A DNA stretch of 64,000 bases from Pseudomonas sp. S06B 330 (GTDB lineage Bacteria; Pseudomonadota; Gammaproteobacteria; Pseudomonadales; Pseudomonadaceae): contig NZ_CP088149.1 of the NCBI RefSeq assembly GCF_002845275.2, forward strand, positions 4,708,501 through 4,772,500, in the 5' to 3' direction. The position numbers and the translations under genes are program-made. Positions 9,441 through 21,745 of this stretch are shown in pieces. The notes under the pieces are model-generated. The model was not told the origin of the DNA, made no database searches, and saw only the letters and a program-made list of their open reading frames with translations. Every line of letters begins with the position of its first letter. The stretch's first letter is position 1.

Positions 9441-9468
9441 CCCTTTCGCGAACAATTTCGCGCAAGGG
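9441..9468 (+). terminator. Hairpin after gltS, possible terminator without a T tract
   Basis: CCCTT-T-CGCG pairs with CGCG-C-AAGGG across a short A/T loop, with one mismatch. No run of T follows, so any termination would be inefficient or Rho-dependent. It ends just before the first GcsR-like site. Confidence 0.35.
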
Positions 9469-9469
9469 T

Positions 9470-9506
9470 CGTATCGAAAACGCTACACTGTAGCGAATTT
9501 GTTACA
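9470..9506. promoter_or_regulatory. Two tandem GcsR-like binding sites
   Basis: Two 18-bp units of the form 7-4-7 are separated by 1 bp: CGTATCG-AAAA-CGCTACA (9470-9487) and TGTAGCG-AATT-TGTTACA (9489-9506). The GcsR site that I recall from P. aeruginosa is TGTAACG-N4-CGTTCCG. Each half here keeps most of those bases. The pair also creates the perfect dyad CGCTACA-C-TGTAGCG. They lie about 150-180 bp upstream of the sigma-54 promoter, a normal enhancer distance. Confidence 0.7.
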
Positions 9507-9569
9507 CACCCATCCAAGTCCCCATCTGCAAGGGGTTGATCCTCCGAACCTTTTCGCCACCTCCCTATC

Positions 9570-9587
9570 TGTAGCGTTTTCATTCCA
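9570..9587. promoter_or_regulatory. Third GcsR-like binding site
   Basis: TGTAGCG-TTTT-CATTCCA has the same 7-4-7 layout and is the closest of the three to the recalled CGTTCCG right half. It lies 64 bp upstream of the -24 element. Confidence 0.7.
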
Positions 9588-9650
9588 TCAGAATGAACGA
9601 ATTTTCACAAAAATATCTTAAGACACTGATTTATAAGTATTTTTTTATAC

Positions 9651-9667
9651 TGGCCGCAATATTGCTA
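9651..9667 (+). promoter_or_regulatory. Sigma-54 (-24/-12) promoter of gcvH-gcvP-sdaA-gcvT
   Basis: TGGCCG-CAATA-TTGCTA matches the consensus TGGCAC-N5-TTGCW, with GG and GC exactly 10 bp apart. The predicted start site is near 9677, giving a leader of about 55 nt to gcvH. The sequence between this promoter and the upstream sites is AT-rich (9596-9650), suitable for DNA bending. Confidence 0.82.
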
Positions 9668-9731
9668 AGGAAACCCTCATTATCAGTGCTCAGTGCCGAA
9701 CTTGAGCCACGCCTACCCTTGAGGAGTTTCC

Positions 9732-10115
9732 ATGAGCGAGTTGCGTTTTACCGAAGATCACGAATGGTTGCGTACTGAAGCTGACGGCAGCGTCACCGTC
9801 GGGATTACTGCCTTCGCCCAGAACGCCTTGGGTGATGTGGTCTACGTGCAACTGCCAGAGCTGAAAAACTACGACCAGGGCGCCGAAGCCTCCACCGTTG
9901 AGTCGGTAAAAGCGGCCAGCGGCGTGTACATGCCCCTGAGCGGTGAAGTGATCGCCGTCAATGACCAGCTCGAAGACAGCCCTGAGCTGGTCAACGAAGA
10001 CCCGCTGGGTGAAGGCTGGTTCTTCCGTTTCATTCCGACCGACGCTGGCGCCGTTGAGCGGCTGCTCGACCAGGACGCCTACGACCGCCTGATCACCGCC
10101 AACGCTAACGCCTGA
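9732..10115 (+). CDS. gcvH: Glycine cleavage system H protein
   Basis: GcvH is the lipoyl carrier that shuttles the aminomethyl group between the P, T and L proteins of the glycine cleavage system. The 127-residue protein has the lipoylation motif ESVKAASGVYMPLSGE, with the lipoyl-lysine at residue 60. TTGAGGAG lies just before the ATG. It is the first gene of gcvH-gcvP-sdaA-gcvT and is followed by gcvP after 9 bp. Expression is predicted to depend on RpoN and GcsR. Confidence 0.97.
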   Translation: MSELRFTEDHEWLRTEADGSVTVGITAFAQNALGDVVYVQLPELKNYDQGAEASTVESVKAASGVYMPLSGEVIAVNDQLEDSPELVNEDPLGEGWFFRFIPTDAGAVERLLDQDAYDRLITANANA

Positions 10116-10124
10116 GGACTCGTC

Positions 10125-12980
10125 ATGACCATCAACCTCGGCACTGCTAACGAATTCATTGCCCGTCATATCGGCCCACGCCAGCGTGACGAGCAACAGA
10201 TGCTCGCGACCCTCGGCTTCGACTCCCTGGAGACCATGAGCGCTGCGGTTATTCCTGACAGCATCAAGGGCACCAGCGTACTGGAACTGGGCGACGGGCA
10301 AAGCGAAGCCGACGCCCTGGCTTCGCTCAAAGCCATCGCCGCCAACAACCAGCTGTTCAAGAGCTTCATCGGCCAGGGTTACTACAACTGCCATACCCCA
10401 GCCCCGATCCTGCGTAACCTGCTGGAAAACCCAGCCTGGTACACTGCCTACACCCCGTACCAGCCAGAGATTTCTCAGGGCCGCCTGGAAGCGCTGCTGA
10501 ATTTCCAGACCCTGATCAGCGACCTCACAGGCCTGCCGATCGCCAACGCCTCGTTGCTCGATGAAGCCACCGCGGCCGCCGAAGCCATGACCTTCTGCAA
10601 GCGCCTGAGCAAGAACAAGAGCAGCCATGCCTTCTTCGCTTCCGTGCATTGCCACCCACAGACCCTCGACGTACTGCGCACCCGTGCCGAGCCGCTGGGT
10701 ATCGAAGTCGTGGTCGGCGATGAGCGTGAGCTGGATGATGTCGGTGCCTACTTCGGCGCCCTGCTGCAATACCCGGCCAGCAACGGAGAAGTCTTCGATT
10801 ACCGCGAACTGGTTGAGCGTTTCCACGCTGCCAATGCCTTGGTCGCTGTTGCTGCCGACCTCCTGGCCTTGACCCTGCTGACCCCGCCTGGAGAGTTCGG
10901 CGCTGATGTGGCCATCGGCAGCGCACAACGCTTCGGCGTGCCACTGGGCTTCGGTGGCCCGCATGCTGCGTACTTCTCCACCCGTGACGCGTTCAAGCGC
11001 GACATGCCGGGCCGTCTGGTCGGCGTGTCAATCGATCGCTTCGGCAAGACCGCCCTGCGTCTGGCCATGCAGACCCGCGAGCAACATATCCGTCGCGAGA
11101 AAGCTACCAGCAACATCTGCACCGCTCAGGTACTGCTGGCCAACATCGCCAGCATGTACGCCGTGTACCACGGTCCACAGGGCCTGAAGCAGATCGCCGA
11201 GCGTACTCACGCACTGACCGCGGTCCTCGCCGCCGGTCTCAAGCAAATCGGTGTGAGTGTCGAAACCGAAGCGTTCTTCGACACCCTGACCCTGGCCACC
11301 GGCAACGCCACGGCAGCCCTGCACGACAAGGCCCGTGCTCAGCGCCTGAACCTGCGCCAGATCGACGCTCAGCGCCTGGGCCTGTCGCTGGATGAAACCA
11401 GCACTCAGGCTGATGTCGAAGCGCTGTGGCAGCTGTTCGCTGACGGGAAAGCTGTTCCTGAATTCAGCACCCTGGCCGCCGGCGTTCAATTGCAACTGCC
11501 TGCCGACCTCCTGCGTCAGTCGGCAATTCTTGAGCATCCGGTGTTTAACCGCTACCACAGCGAAACCGAGCTGATGCGCTACCTGCGCCGCCTGGCCGAC
11601 AAGGACCTGGCGCTGGACCGCACCATGATCCCGCTGGGTTCGTGCACCATGAAGCTCAATGCCGCCAGCGAAATGATTCCGGTGACCTGGGCCGAGTTCG
11701 GCAACCTGCACCCGTTCGCACCTGCTGAGCAGAGCCAGGGCTACCAACAGCTGACCGACGAGCTGGAAGCGATGCTCTGCGCCGCCACCGGCTATGACGC
11801 CGTGTCGCTGCAGCCCAATGCCGGCTCCCAAGGTGAATACGCCGGCCTGCTGGCCATTCGCGCTTACCACCAGAGCCGTGGCGACGCCCGCCGCGATATC
11901 TGCCTGATCCCGTCCTCGGCCCACGGCACCAACCCGGCCACCGCCCACATGGCCGGCATGCGCGTGGTGGTGACCGCCTGTGACGCCCGCGGCAACGTCG
12001 ACATCGACGACCTGCGTGCCAAAGCCATCGAGCACCGCGAGCACCTCGCCGCACTGATGATCACCTACCCGTCGACCCACGGCGTGTTCGAAGAAGCCAT
12101 CGGCGACATCTGCGCGATCATCCACGACAACGGCGGCCAGGTGTACATCGACGGCGCCAACATGAACGCCATGGTCGGCCTGTGTGCCCCGGGCAAGTTC
12201 GGCGGTGACGTCTCGCACCTGAACCTGCACAAGACCTTCTGTATCCCCCACGGCGGTGGCGGTCCGGGCGTCGGCCCGATCGGCGTCAAGTCTCACCTGG
12301 CGCCGTTCCTGCCAGGTCACGGGCATATGGAAAACAAACAGGGGGCGGTCTGCGCCGCACCGTTCGGCAGCGCCAGCATCCTGCCGATCACCTGGATGTA
12401 CATCCGCATGATGGGCGGTGCCGGCCTCAAGCGCGCTTCGCAGATGGCGATCCTCAACGCCAACTACATCGCCCGCCGCCTGGAAGAGCACTATCCTGTG
12501 TTGTACACCGGCAGCAATAGCCTGGTGGCGCATGAGTGCATTCTTGACCTGCGTCCGCTCAAAGACAGCAGCGGTATCAGCGTCGACGACGTCGCCAAGC
12601 GTCTGATCGATTTTGGCTTCCATGCCCCGACCATGTCGTTCCCAGTGGCCGGCACGCTGATGATCGAACCGACCGAAAGCGAGTCCAAGGAAGAACTGGA
12701 CCGCTTCTGCGAGGCGATGATCCGCATTCGCGAAGAGATTCGCGCGGTAGAAAACGGCAGCCTGGACAAGGACGACAACCCGCTGAAGAACGCGCCACAC
12801 ACCGCTGCTGAAATCGCCGGCGAATGGAGCCACCCGTACAGCCGCGAGCAGGCGGTGTACCCGCTGGCGACGCTGGTAGAAGGCAAGTACTGGCCACCGG
12901 TCGGTCGTGTCGACAACGTCTTTGGCGACCGTAATCTGATCTGCGCCTGCCCGTCGATCGAGAGCTATCAGGACGTTTGA
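10125..12980 (+). CDS. gcvP: Glycine dehydrogenase (decarboxylating), P protein
   Basis: GcvP decarboxylates glycine using PLP and passes the aminomethyl group to lipoyl-GcvH. The 951-residue length is that of the single-chain bacterial homodimer type, with the two halves fused. The PLP-binding lysine is in [16 protein letters not shown] at about residue 703. The N-terminal half carries the [10 protein letters not shown] and [20 protein letters not shown] segments typical of the family. It is downstream of gcvH in the same operon. A REPIN lies between its stop and sdaA. Confidence 0.98.
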   Translation: MTINLGTANEFIARHIGPRQRDEQQMLATLGFDSLETMSAAVIPDSIKGTSVLELGDGQSEADALASLKAIAANNQLFKSFIGQGYYNCHTPAPILRNLLENPAWYTAYTPYQPEISQGRLEALLNFQTLISDLTGLPIANASLLDEATAAAEAMTFCKRLSKNKSSHAFFASVHCHPQTLDVLRTRAEPLGIEVVVGDERELDDVGAYFGALLQYPASNGEVFDYRELVERFHAANALVAVAADLLALTLLTPPGEFGADVAIGSAQRFGVPLGFGGPHAAYFSTRDAFKRDMPGRLVGVSIDRFGKTALRLAMQTREQHIRREKATSNICTAQVLLANIASMYAVYHGPQGLKQIAERTHALTAVLAAGLKQIGVSVETEAFFDTLTLATGNATAALHDKARAQRLNLRQIDAQRLGLSLDETSTQADVEALWQLFADGKAVPEFSTLAAGVQLQLPADLLRQSAILEHPVFNRYHSETELMRYLRRLADKDLALDRTMIPLGSCTMKLNAASEMIPVTWAEFGNLHPFAPAEQSQGYQQLTDELEAMLCAATGYDAVSLQPNAGSQGEYAGLLAIRAYHQSRGDARRDICLIPSSAHGTNPATAHMAGMRVVVTACDARGNVDIDDLRAKAIEHREHLAALMITYPSTHGVFEEAIGDICAIIHDNGGQVYIDGANMNAMVGLCAPGKFGGDVSHLNLHKTFCIPHGGGGPGVGPIGVKSHLAPFLPGHGHMENKQGAVCAAPFGSASILPITWMYIRMMGGAGLKRASQMAILNANYIARRLEEHYPVLYTGSNSLVAHECILDLRPLKDSSGISVDDVAKRLIDFGFHAPTMSFPVAGTLMIEPTESESKEELDRFCEAMIRIREEIRAVENGSLDKDDNPLKNAPHTAAEIAGEWSHPYSREQAVYPLATLVEGKYWPPVGRVDNVFGDRNLICACPSIESYQDV

Positions 12981-12997
12981 GTCGGGCTTTCGGGCTT

Positions 12998-13065
12998 TAT
13001 CGCTGGCAAGACCAGCTCCCACAGGTTCAGTGAACATCATTGTGGGAGCCGGCCTTGCCGGCGAT
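12998..13065. repeat. REPIN between gcvP and sdaA
   Basis: Inverted REP pair: ATCGCTGGCAAGACCAGCTC... followed 17 bp later by GTGGGAGCCGGCCTTGCCGG. It is inside the gcv operon and close to the sdaA ribosome binding site. A potential long hairpin here could separate gcvHP expression from sdaA-gcvT. Confidence 0.9.
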
Positions 13066-13093
13066 GCTCTTCATCAACAACGAGGGTACGACC

Positions 13094-14470
<1,377 letters not shown>

Positions 14471-14498
14471 CACCCTCTCACGCACCAAGGAGTCAACA

Positions 14499-15623
14499 AT
14501 GTCCACCGAAACACTGCACAAGACCCCACTGCACGCCCTGCACCTGGAACTGGGCGCGCGCATGGTGCCGTTCGCCGGCTATGACATGCCGGTCCAGTAT
14601 CCGCTGGGGGTGATGAAAGAACACCTGCACACGCGTGAACAGGCGGGCCTGTTCGATGTTTCGCATATGGGCCAGATTCGCCTGAGCGGCGCCAATGCGG
14701 CCCAGGCCCTGGAAACCCTGGTGCCGGTCGACATCATTGACTTGCCAGTGGGTATGCAACGGTATGCCATGTTCACCAATGAACACGGCGGCATCCTTGA
14801 CGACCTGATGGTCGCCAATCTGGGTAACGATGAACTGTTTCTGGTGGTCAACGCCGCCTGCAAGGACCAGGACCTGGCCCACTTGCGTCAGCACATCGGC
14901 GATCAGTGCCAGATCCAGCCACTGTTCGAAGAACGTGCGCTACTGGCCCTTCAAGGCCCGGCGGCGGCCACCGTGCTGGCGCGCCTGGCACCAGAGGTAG
15001 CAAAAATGACCTTCATGCAGTTCCAGTCGGTGCAACTGCTGGGTACTGACTGCTACGTCAGCCGCTCGGGCTACACCGGTGAAGACGGCTTCGAAATTTC
15101 CGTTCCAGCCGAGCAGGCCGACGCCTTGGCCCGCCGCCTGCTGGCTGAGCCAGAAGTCGCTGCGATTGGTCTTGGCGCCCGCGACTCCCTGCGCCTGGAA
15201 GCCGGCCTGTGTCTGTATGGCCATGACATGAACACCCAGACCACGCCCATCGAAGCCAGCGTGCTATGGGCCATTTCCAAAGTACGTCGGGCGGACGGCG
15301 CCCGCGCCGGCGGTTTCCCCGGTGCCGAGCAGATTTTCGCTCAGCAACACAGCGGTGTCGCCCGCAAACGGGTCGGCTTGCTGCCACAGGAACGCACGCC
15401 AGTGCGCGAGGACGCGGAAATTGTCGATGACACCGGTTGTGTCATTGGTAAGGTCTGCAGCGGCGGCTTCGGTCCAACCCTGGCCGGTCCCGTGGCGATG
15501 GGCTATCTGGATAGCGCGCATACGGCACTTGATACCCCAGTCTGGGCCATTGTTCGCGGTAAACGCGTCGCCATGAAAGTCAGCAAGATGCCGTTCGTTG
15601 CCCAGCGCTATTACCGCGGCTGA
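14499..15623 (+). CDS. gcvT: Glycine cleavage system aminomethyltransferase (T protein)
   Basis: GcvT releases ammonia from the aminomethyl-lipoyl intermediate and transfers the methylene group to tetrahydrofolate. The 374-residue protein has family signatures: [17 protein letters not shown] at the N-terminus, [27 protein letters not shown] and [20 protein letters not shown], the last holding the folate-site aspartate region. AAGGAG precedes the ATG. It is the last gene of the operon. A hairpin with a T-rich tail follows 27 bp after the stop. Confidence 0.97.
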   Translation: MSTETLHKTPLHALHLELGARMVPFAGYDMPVQYPLGVMKEHLHTREQAGLFDVSHMGQIRLSGANAAQALETLVPVDIIDLPVGMQRYAMFTNEHGGILDDLMVANLGNDELFLVVNAACKDQDLAHLRQHIGDQCQIQPLFEERALLALQGPAAATVLARLAPEVAKMTFMQFQSVQLLGTDCYVSRSGYTGEDGFEISVPAEQADALARRLLAEPEVAAIGLGARDSLRLEAGLCLYGHDMNTQTTPIEASVLWAISKVRRADGARAGGFPGAEQIFAQQHSGVARKRVGLLPQERTPVREDAEIVDDTGCVIGKVCSGGFGPTLAGPVAMGYLDSAHTALDTPVWAIVRGKRVAMKVSKMPFVAQRYYRG

Positions 15624-15649
15624 ATCGTTAGTTGAAACTTTGTGTCATC

Positions 15650-15685
15650 ACGCGTTTGGATTTTCGAATTCGAACGCGTTTTATT
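15650..15685 (+). terminator. Probable terminator of the gcv operon
   Basis: ACGCGTT pairs with AACGCGT across a 16-nt segment that holds a second small dyad (TTCGAATTCGAA type), and TTTATT follows. Confidence 0.6.
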
Positions 15686-15778
15686 ACTTTCGAAAAGCGT
15701 CACAGCACGCGCTGGAATGAGCAAAAAAAAATCGACCGAACGGACGCTAAAAGGTAGAGCCGGGGCGGCTTTGAGGGC

Positions 15779-15972
15779 TTGTTTTTGCCGACAGAGTTAG
15801 CGTAGAGTCACTGCACTGTGTTTGCATGGGTCGCTATGGTTCGTGACCTGGGCAGTAGCGCTGAGATTTGCTACAACCCGTTCGACGTCTCTTACTTTCC
15901 TGCAACCCAGCCCAGTACTCTTTCATTTGGAAGAAGCTGTTACTAATTCTAAGTTTCAAAGGAAATAAGACA
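15779..15972 (+). promoter_or_regulatory. Promoter candidate and long 5' leader of the cold-shock gene
   Basis: The 349 bp between gcvT and the cold-shock gene hold the gcvT terminator and then no gene. TTGTTT (15779) and TAGAGT (15803), 18 bp apart, are a possible promoter. A start near 15815 would give a leader of about 158 nt. Long structured leaders that act as RNA thermosensors are known for cold-shock genes of this family. AAAGGAAA lies before the ATG. Confidence 0.45.
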
Positions 15973-16185
15973 ATGTCCCAACGTCAGAGCGGTACCGTCA
16001 AGTGGTTTAACGACGAGAAAGGTTTTGGTTTCATCACTCCAGAAAGCGGTCCGGATCTGTTCGTACATTTCCGCGCTATCCAGGGTAATGGCTTCAAGAG
16101 CCTGAAAGAAGGCCAGAAAGTCACCTTCATCGCCGTGCAAGGCCAGAAAGGCATGCAGGCTGACGAAGTTCAAGCCGAAGGCTGA
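15973..16185 (+). CDS. CspA-family cold-shock protein (RNA chaperone)
   Basis: This 70-residue single-domain protein binds single-stranded RNA and DNA and melts secondary structure. The RNP1 motif KGFGFI and RNP2 motif LFVHF are intact. It starts [20 protein letters not shown] at ATG 15973, after AAAGGAAA; an upstream in-frame extension lies in the leader and is rejected. It is a single-gene unit with its own terminator. RNP2 reads LFVHFRAI where E. coli CspA has the same FVHF core, so binding should be normal. Whether it is cold-inducible cannot be read from sequence. Confidence 0.95.
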
Positions 16186-16200
16186 TCTTCATCAACAAAG

Positions 16201-16232
16201 AAGCCCCTGCTGGCAACAGCAGGGGCTTTTTT
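16201..16232 (+). terminator. Rho-independent terminator of the cold-shock gene
   Basis: AAGCCCCTGCTG and CAGCAGGGGCTT form an almost perfect hairpin with a GCAA loop, followed by six T. Confidence 0.95.
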
Positions 16233-16281
16233 GTGCGTGCAATTCCGTAGAATGTGCGTTTTGCCCAAGGAGGGCCCGTGT

Positions 16282-16770
16282 ATGCCCAAGCAGTTGTTGC
16301 AGCCCCAGGGCGATTTCCCAGTCGTCGGCCTGGGTCGGCGCCTGGCCGCCATGTTCTACGATTTTCTTTTGTGTACCGCGCTGCTGATCGTGACTGCCGG
16401 CGTGTACAAGATGATTCAGATGGCGATTATCGGTGAGACTAGGATGCGAGCGCTGACTGAAGCGGGCGCGCTGGACGGCGATCCGTTGTTGTCCACTGTC
16501 CTGTTGTTCGTCTTGTTCGGCTTCTTCGCCAAGTTCTGGACCCATGGTGGACAGACGCTGGGCATGCAGGTATGGCGCATTCGCGTACAGAACGCCGATG
16601 GCAGCGCGATCAGCCTGTGGCAGGCCCTGTTGCGCTTTGTCGTCGCTATCGCCTCCTGGCTGTGCCTGGGCTTGGGTTTCATCTGGTCGCTGATCGACAA
16701 GCGCAAGCGCACCTGGCATGACATGTATTCTGATACGCAGGTGGTGCAGCTCCCCAAGCGCAGCAAATAA
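16282..16770 (+). CDS. RDD-family membrane protein
   Basis: This is a 162-residue inner-membrane protein of the RDD family (named for conserved Arg-Asp-Asp). It has about three hydrophobic segments (roughly 30-50, 72-92 and 125-150). Family motifs are visible: LGRRLAAMFYDFLL in the first helix, GGQTLGMQVWRIRV in the middle, and RTWHDMYSDTQVV at the end. AAGGAGG at 16267-16273 supports the ATG at 16282. The function is unknown; some RDD proteins have been linked to ion or osmotic tolerance. It is convergent with lptG. Confidence 0.88.
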   Translation: MPKQLLQPQGDFPVVGLGRRLAAMFYDFLLCTALLIVTAGVYKMIQMAIIGETRMRALTEAGALDGDPLLSTVLLFVLFGFFAKFWTHGGQTLGMQVWRIRVQNADGSAISLWQALLRFVVAIASWLCLGLGFIWSLIDKRKRTWHDMYSDTQVVQLPKRSK

Positions 16771-16819
16771 CGTTGCAGCGCTAGTTTCAACTGCGTGAAC
16801 AACCGACTCAGTTGATCTT

Positions 16820-16895
16820 TGTGGGAATTGGCCTTGCCAGCGACGCAGCACCTGACACCGCGCCGATGCCATCGCCGGCAAAGCCGGCTCCCACA
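16820..16895. repeat. REPIN between the RDD gene and lptG
   Basis: Inverted REP pair, GTGGGAATTGGCCTTGCCAGC and ATCGCCGGCAAAGCCGGC plus CTCCCAC, with about 30 bp between. The left copy has diverged (AATTGG instead of GCCGG). Confidence 0.88.
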
Positions 16896-16907
16896 AGGGG
16901 CAGGCAC

Positions 16908-16937
16908 AAAAAAGCCGACCCTAGGGTCGGCTTTTTT
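16908..16937. terminator. Bidirectional terminator between RDD gene and lptG
   Basis: AAAAAAGCCGACCC and GGGTCGGCTTTTTT form a perfect stem around TA. The A and T runs serve both strands, so it can end transcripts of both convergent genes. Confidence 0.93.
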
Positions 16938-16950
16938 ATGCCCGCAACGC

Positions 16951-18012
16951 TTAACCTGCGCGTCGCAACATCCACAGTCCGGCACCAGCACAGATCGCCG
17001 CCGGAATCACTACCGCCAACAGCGGCGGGAAACCAAAGACCTGGCTCGATGGCCCGAGCAAGTCCTGACCGATGCGGAACACGAAGCCCACCAGTACGCC
17101 AGTGAATACCCGCTGGCCGAGGGTTACCGAACGCAAGGGGCCAAAGATGAACGAGATGGCCATCAGCACCAACGCGGCAGTCACCATCGGCTGCAGAACT
17201 TTGGTCCAGAACGCCAACCAGTAACGGGCGTTGTTCAAGCCCTGGTCGGACAGGTAGTGGATGTAATCCCAAAGCCCGGTGATCGACAGGGACTCCGGCG
17301 CCAGCACCACCGTGTTGAGCAGTTGCGGGGTAACAGTAACATCCCAACGCTCTACCGGAGCCTTGATGACTTCAGTGTGATCACCACGGAAATGCGTGGT
17401 AGTCACGTCGCTCAGTTGCCAGTGATCTTCCTGGTACTGAGCGCGACGGGCAAAGCTTGAGGTGAGCAGATGGCGCTCATTGTCGAAACGGTAACGGGTG
17501 ACACCGTACAACAGGCCATTAGGCTGCACCGAGTTGATGTGCACGAACTCATCACCCTGGCGATGCCACATACCGCGCTTGGAGCTCTGCGCATCACCAC
17601 TACCCTGGGCCAACGAACGGTCAGCCTGAGCCTTGTTCTCGGTTACCGGCGCCAGGTACTCGCCGATCAGGATACCGGCGAGCATCAGTACCAGCATCGG
17701 CTTCATTACCGCCCAGACGATACGACCGATAGACACCCCGGCGGCGCGCATGATGGTCAGCTCGCTGCTGCTGGCCAAGCTGCCGAGGCCGATCAGACAG
17801 CCGATCAGGGCGGCCATTGGCAACATGTCATAGAGCCGTCGTGGCGCCGTCAGCAAGACGAAATTGCCGGCATCCATGAGGGTGTAGGTGTCGCTGACAT
17901 CGCCCATCTCGTCGATGAAGGCAAACAGCGAAGCCAGACCGAGGATGATCCCGAGTACGGCAAGAATGGCCAGCAGCACGCTCTTGCCGATGTAGCGATC
18001 GAGCTTAACCAT
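16951..18012 (-). CDS. lptG: LPS export permease LptG
   Basis: LptG is one of the two inner-membrane permeases that, with LptF and the ATPase LptB2, extract LPS and pass it to LptC. The 353-residue protein has the expected layout: three N-terminal membrane helices, a periplasmic beta-jellyroll (about 130-265), and three C-terminal helices. It starts MVKLDRYIGKSVLLAILAVLG. The ATG at 18012 overlaps the lptF stop by 8 nt, showing translational coupling. Its partner genes lptB, lptC and lptA are at 42357-44169. Confidence 0.96.
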   Translation of the reverse strand: MVKLDRYIGKSVLLAILAVLGIILGLASLFAFIDEMGDVSDTYTLMDAGNFVLLTAPRRLYDMLPMAALIGCLIGLGSLASSSELTIMRAAGVSIGRIVWAVMKPMLVLMLAGILIGEYLAPVTENKAQADRSLAQGSGDAQSSKRGMWHRQGDEFVHINSVQPNGLLYGVTRYRFDNERHLLTSSFARRAQYQEDHWQLSDVTTTHFRGDHTEVIKAPVERWDVTVTPQLLNTVVLAPESLSITGLWDYIHYLSDQGLNNARYWLAFWTKVLQPMVTAALVLMAISFIFGPLRSVTLGQRVFTGVLVGFVFRIGQDLLGPSSQVFGFPPLLAVVIPAAICAGAGLWMLRRAG

Positions 18013-19120
18013 GGGCCACCTCCGCACGCCGTGCGGCACGCTTGAGGCGTAGCGGCTCCCAGTACATCAGCCCAAGGCCAATGAGCAGGAACACGCCGTG
18101 AACCCACCAGATACCCAGGCCGATCGGCAATTTGCCTTTTTCCAGGGCACCACGTACGGCAATCAACATTGTCAGGTACGCCATATACAGAAGAATGGCT
18201 GGCAGCAGCTTGAGGAAGCGGCCTTGGCGCGGATTGACCCGTGACAGCGGTACTGCCAACAGGGTGACTACAAACACCAGCAGCGGCAGCGACAGACGCC
18301 ATTGCAGCTCGGCGCGCTCGCGACGCCCATCACTGCCGATCAGCTCGGAGGTCGGAATGGCTTCACGGTCGGTGATTTCCTCACTGACTTCAGGCTTGGG
18401 CAACAGTACGCCATAGGTGTCGTACTTGATCGCCCGGTAATCGGCTTGCCCAGGGTTACCGTCGTAGCGGTAGCCGTTTTCCAGAATCAGGTAACGGTTG
18501 CCGTCGGCACCGATTTCCTGACGGCCCTTTTCCGCCACCAGCACCGAAGGCGCCCGCTCCTTGGTCTTGTCCTGAGAGAAGCGCTTTTCGGAAATGAACA
18601 CCCCCGCCAGATTGCCGCGGTCTTCGGACAACTGCTCGGTATAAGTAACCCGTGAGCCATCACGCAAGGTCTGGAAACGCCCTGGCACCAGGGTATCGAA
18701 CTCAGTCAGGGCATCCTGCTGGTTGATGATCTGCGCCACCTGGGTAACCCCCTGTGGCGCCAGGCCCAGGCTCAACCAGGCAACCAGTACAGCCACCAAT
18801 GCTGCCGGAGCCATGGTCATGCCGAGCAGGCGCTGCTGGCTCATGCCAGTGGCCGAGAGCACGGTCATCTCGCTTTCCAGGTACAGGCGACCGTAGGCCA
18901 GGAGGATGCCCAGGAACAAGCCCAGGGGCAGAATCAGCTGCAGGAAGCCTGGCAGGCGATACCCCATAATCAGGAACAGCACACCCGGATCGAGCACACC
19001 CTGGGCCGCCTGGGCCAGGTATTTGATGAAGCGCCCACTCATAATGATGACCAGCAGCACAGCGCTGACGGCACTCAAGGTCACCAGGACCTCGCGGGAC
19101 AGATATCGGAAGACGATCAA
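18005..19120 (-). CDS. lptF: LPS export permease LptF (TTG start)
   Basis: LptF pairs with LptG in the LptB2FG extractor of lipopolysaccharide. Family features are three membrane helices at each end and a central periplasmic domain. The family N-terminus, MIVFRYLSREVLVTLSAVSA, fits a TTG start at 19120: AGGAG sits 8 nt upstream. No ATG is available near this position; the in-frame codons further upstream would add about 49 polar residues that do not look like the family. The product is 371 residues. It is divergent from pepA, with 287 bp between them and no strong promoter motif that I can defend. Confidence 0.94.
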   Translation of the reverse strand: MIVFRYLSREVLVTLSAVSAVLLVIIMSGRFIKYLAQAAQGVLDPGVLFLIMGYRLPGFLQLILPLGLFLGILLAYGRLYLESEMTVLSATGMSQQRLLGMTMAPAALVAVLVAWLSLGLAPQGVTQVAQIINQQDALTEFDTLVPGRFQTLRDGSRVTYTEQLSEDRGNLAGVFISEKRFSQDKTKERAPSVLVAEKGRQEIGADGNRYLILENGYRYDGNPGQADYRAIKYDTYGVLLPKPEVSEEITDREAIPTSELIGSDGRRERAELQWRLSLPLLVFVVTLLAVPLSRVNPRQGRFLKLLPAILLYMAYLTMLIAVRGALEKGKLPIGLGIWWVHGVFLLIGLGLMYWEPLRLKRAARRAEVAHG

Positions 19121-19185
19121 ACCAGACACTCCTGGGTTGTCAGGCTCGGACAGCCAAACAAAAAATCCATAACAGCCAAGAATAG

Positions 19186-20901
<1,716 letters not shown>

Positions 20902-20952
20902 GTGTCTGCCGGCCGCCTGCGCCCCAGGGTGTAGGCAGCCGGCCCACTGATC

Positions 20953-21381
20953 ATGAGCAAAGTCGACTTTTATATTCTGCCCAGCGACGCGCCCTCGGCG
21001 CGCCTGGATTTTGCCTGCAAGCTCTGCGACAAGGCCTGGCGCATGGGGCATCAGGTTTACCTGCATTGCACCGATACCGCCCAGCGTGAAGAACTGGATG
21101 CCCGTTTGTGGGCGTTCAAGGGTGAGGCTTTTGTGCCGCACAATGGCGCTGAAGAACAGCCGCAAGGCAACGTGGTACTGGGATTGGGTGACGATCCCGG
21201 CAGCCATCATGACCTGCTGATCAACCTGGACCTGAAGGTACCGCCGTTCGCCGCACGCTTTGCCCGTATCGCCGAGATCGTGGTCGAGGAGCCGACGATT
21301 CGTCAGGCTGCCCGAGAGAGTTTCCGCTTCTACCGCGAACAGGGCTATGCTCTGCAGGATCACCGCTTACAGCGACTCTGA
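20953..21381 (+). CDS. holC: DNA polymerase III chi subunit HolC
   Basis: Chi links the clamp loader to single-strand binding protein at the replication fork. The 142-residue length and the pattern KVDFYILPSD, then a helix with CDKAWRMGHQVYLHC and a central DRLLW-like WAFKGEAFVPHN segment, fit the HolC family. No clear ribosome binding site precedes the ATG, so coupling to pepA is possible. A 117-residue acidic protein follows after 5 bp and then valS, the usual order. Confidence 0.93.
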   Translation: MSKVDFYILPSDAPSARLDFACKLCDKAWRMGHQVYLHCTDTAQREELDARLWAFKGEAFVPHNGAEEQPQGNVVLGLGDDPGSHHDLLINLDLKVPPFAARFARIAEIVVEEPTIRQAARESFRFYREQGYALQDHRLQRL

Positions 21382-21386
21382 AAACA

Positions 21387-21740
21387 ATGGACAAACCCAC
21401 TTCCCTGCCGCAATCCGCACACCTGCTGGACGACCTTGAGTCGATCCGTCAGCTACTGGGCGATGAATCCCTTGAACCGCCTTTGCTGACCGACACTGTC
21501 GAAGAGCAGATTCCGTTGCTGCTCGATGAAGCTGAGCCTGAGCCTGCACCTGTCGCAGCGTCCGAGCCGGCACTCGACCCGCAGGCCAAACGCCAGGAAA
21601 CCCTATTGCACCTGGATGCCGAGTTACGCGCGGCGGCACAATTGATCATGCAAGACGTGATCAACGACTTCACTCCGCATATCGAAAACGAGATCAAACG
21701 CCGTCTTGATGCCCGCCTCGAGCGCCTGCTCAATCAATAA
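21387..21740 (+). CDS. Conserved acidic hypothetical protein between holC and valS
   Basis: This is a 117-residue protein with no signal peptide or membrane segment. The N-terminal two thirds are acidic and proline-rich (EEQIPLLLDEAEPEPAPVAASEPALD) and probably disordered. The last 45 residues form a likely amphipathic helix ending KRRLDARLERLLNQ. It starts 5 bp after holC, so it is almost certainly cotranscribed. I recall homologues at the same place in other Pseudomonas, sometimes labelled as a polymerase subunit, but I see no evidence for that. Function unknown. Confidence 0.8.
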   Translation: MDKPTSLPQSAHLLDDLESIRQLLGDESLEPPLLTDTVEEQIPLLLDEAEPEPAPVAASEPALDPQAKRQETLLHLDAELRAAAQLIMQDVINDFTPHIENEIKRRLDARLERLLNQ

Positions 21741-21745
21741 AGAGC

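Noticed and set aside
9419..9731. A glycine riboswitch in front of gcvH
   Set aside because: I could not find the conserved double-aptamer core. The upstream region is instead explained by GcsR-like sites, and the predicted leader after the sigma-54 start is only about 55 nt.
15717..15800. A 27-codon basic open frame (begins MSKKKSTERT) in the gcvT to cold-shock gene gap
   Set aside because: Only a weak purine stretch precedes it, and it ends where the cold-shock promoter is predicted. It is more likely chance coding across an A-rich stretch.
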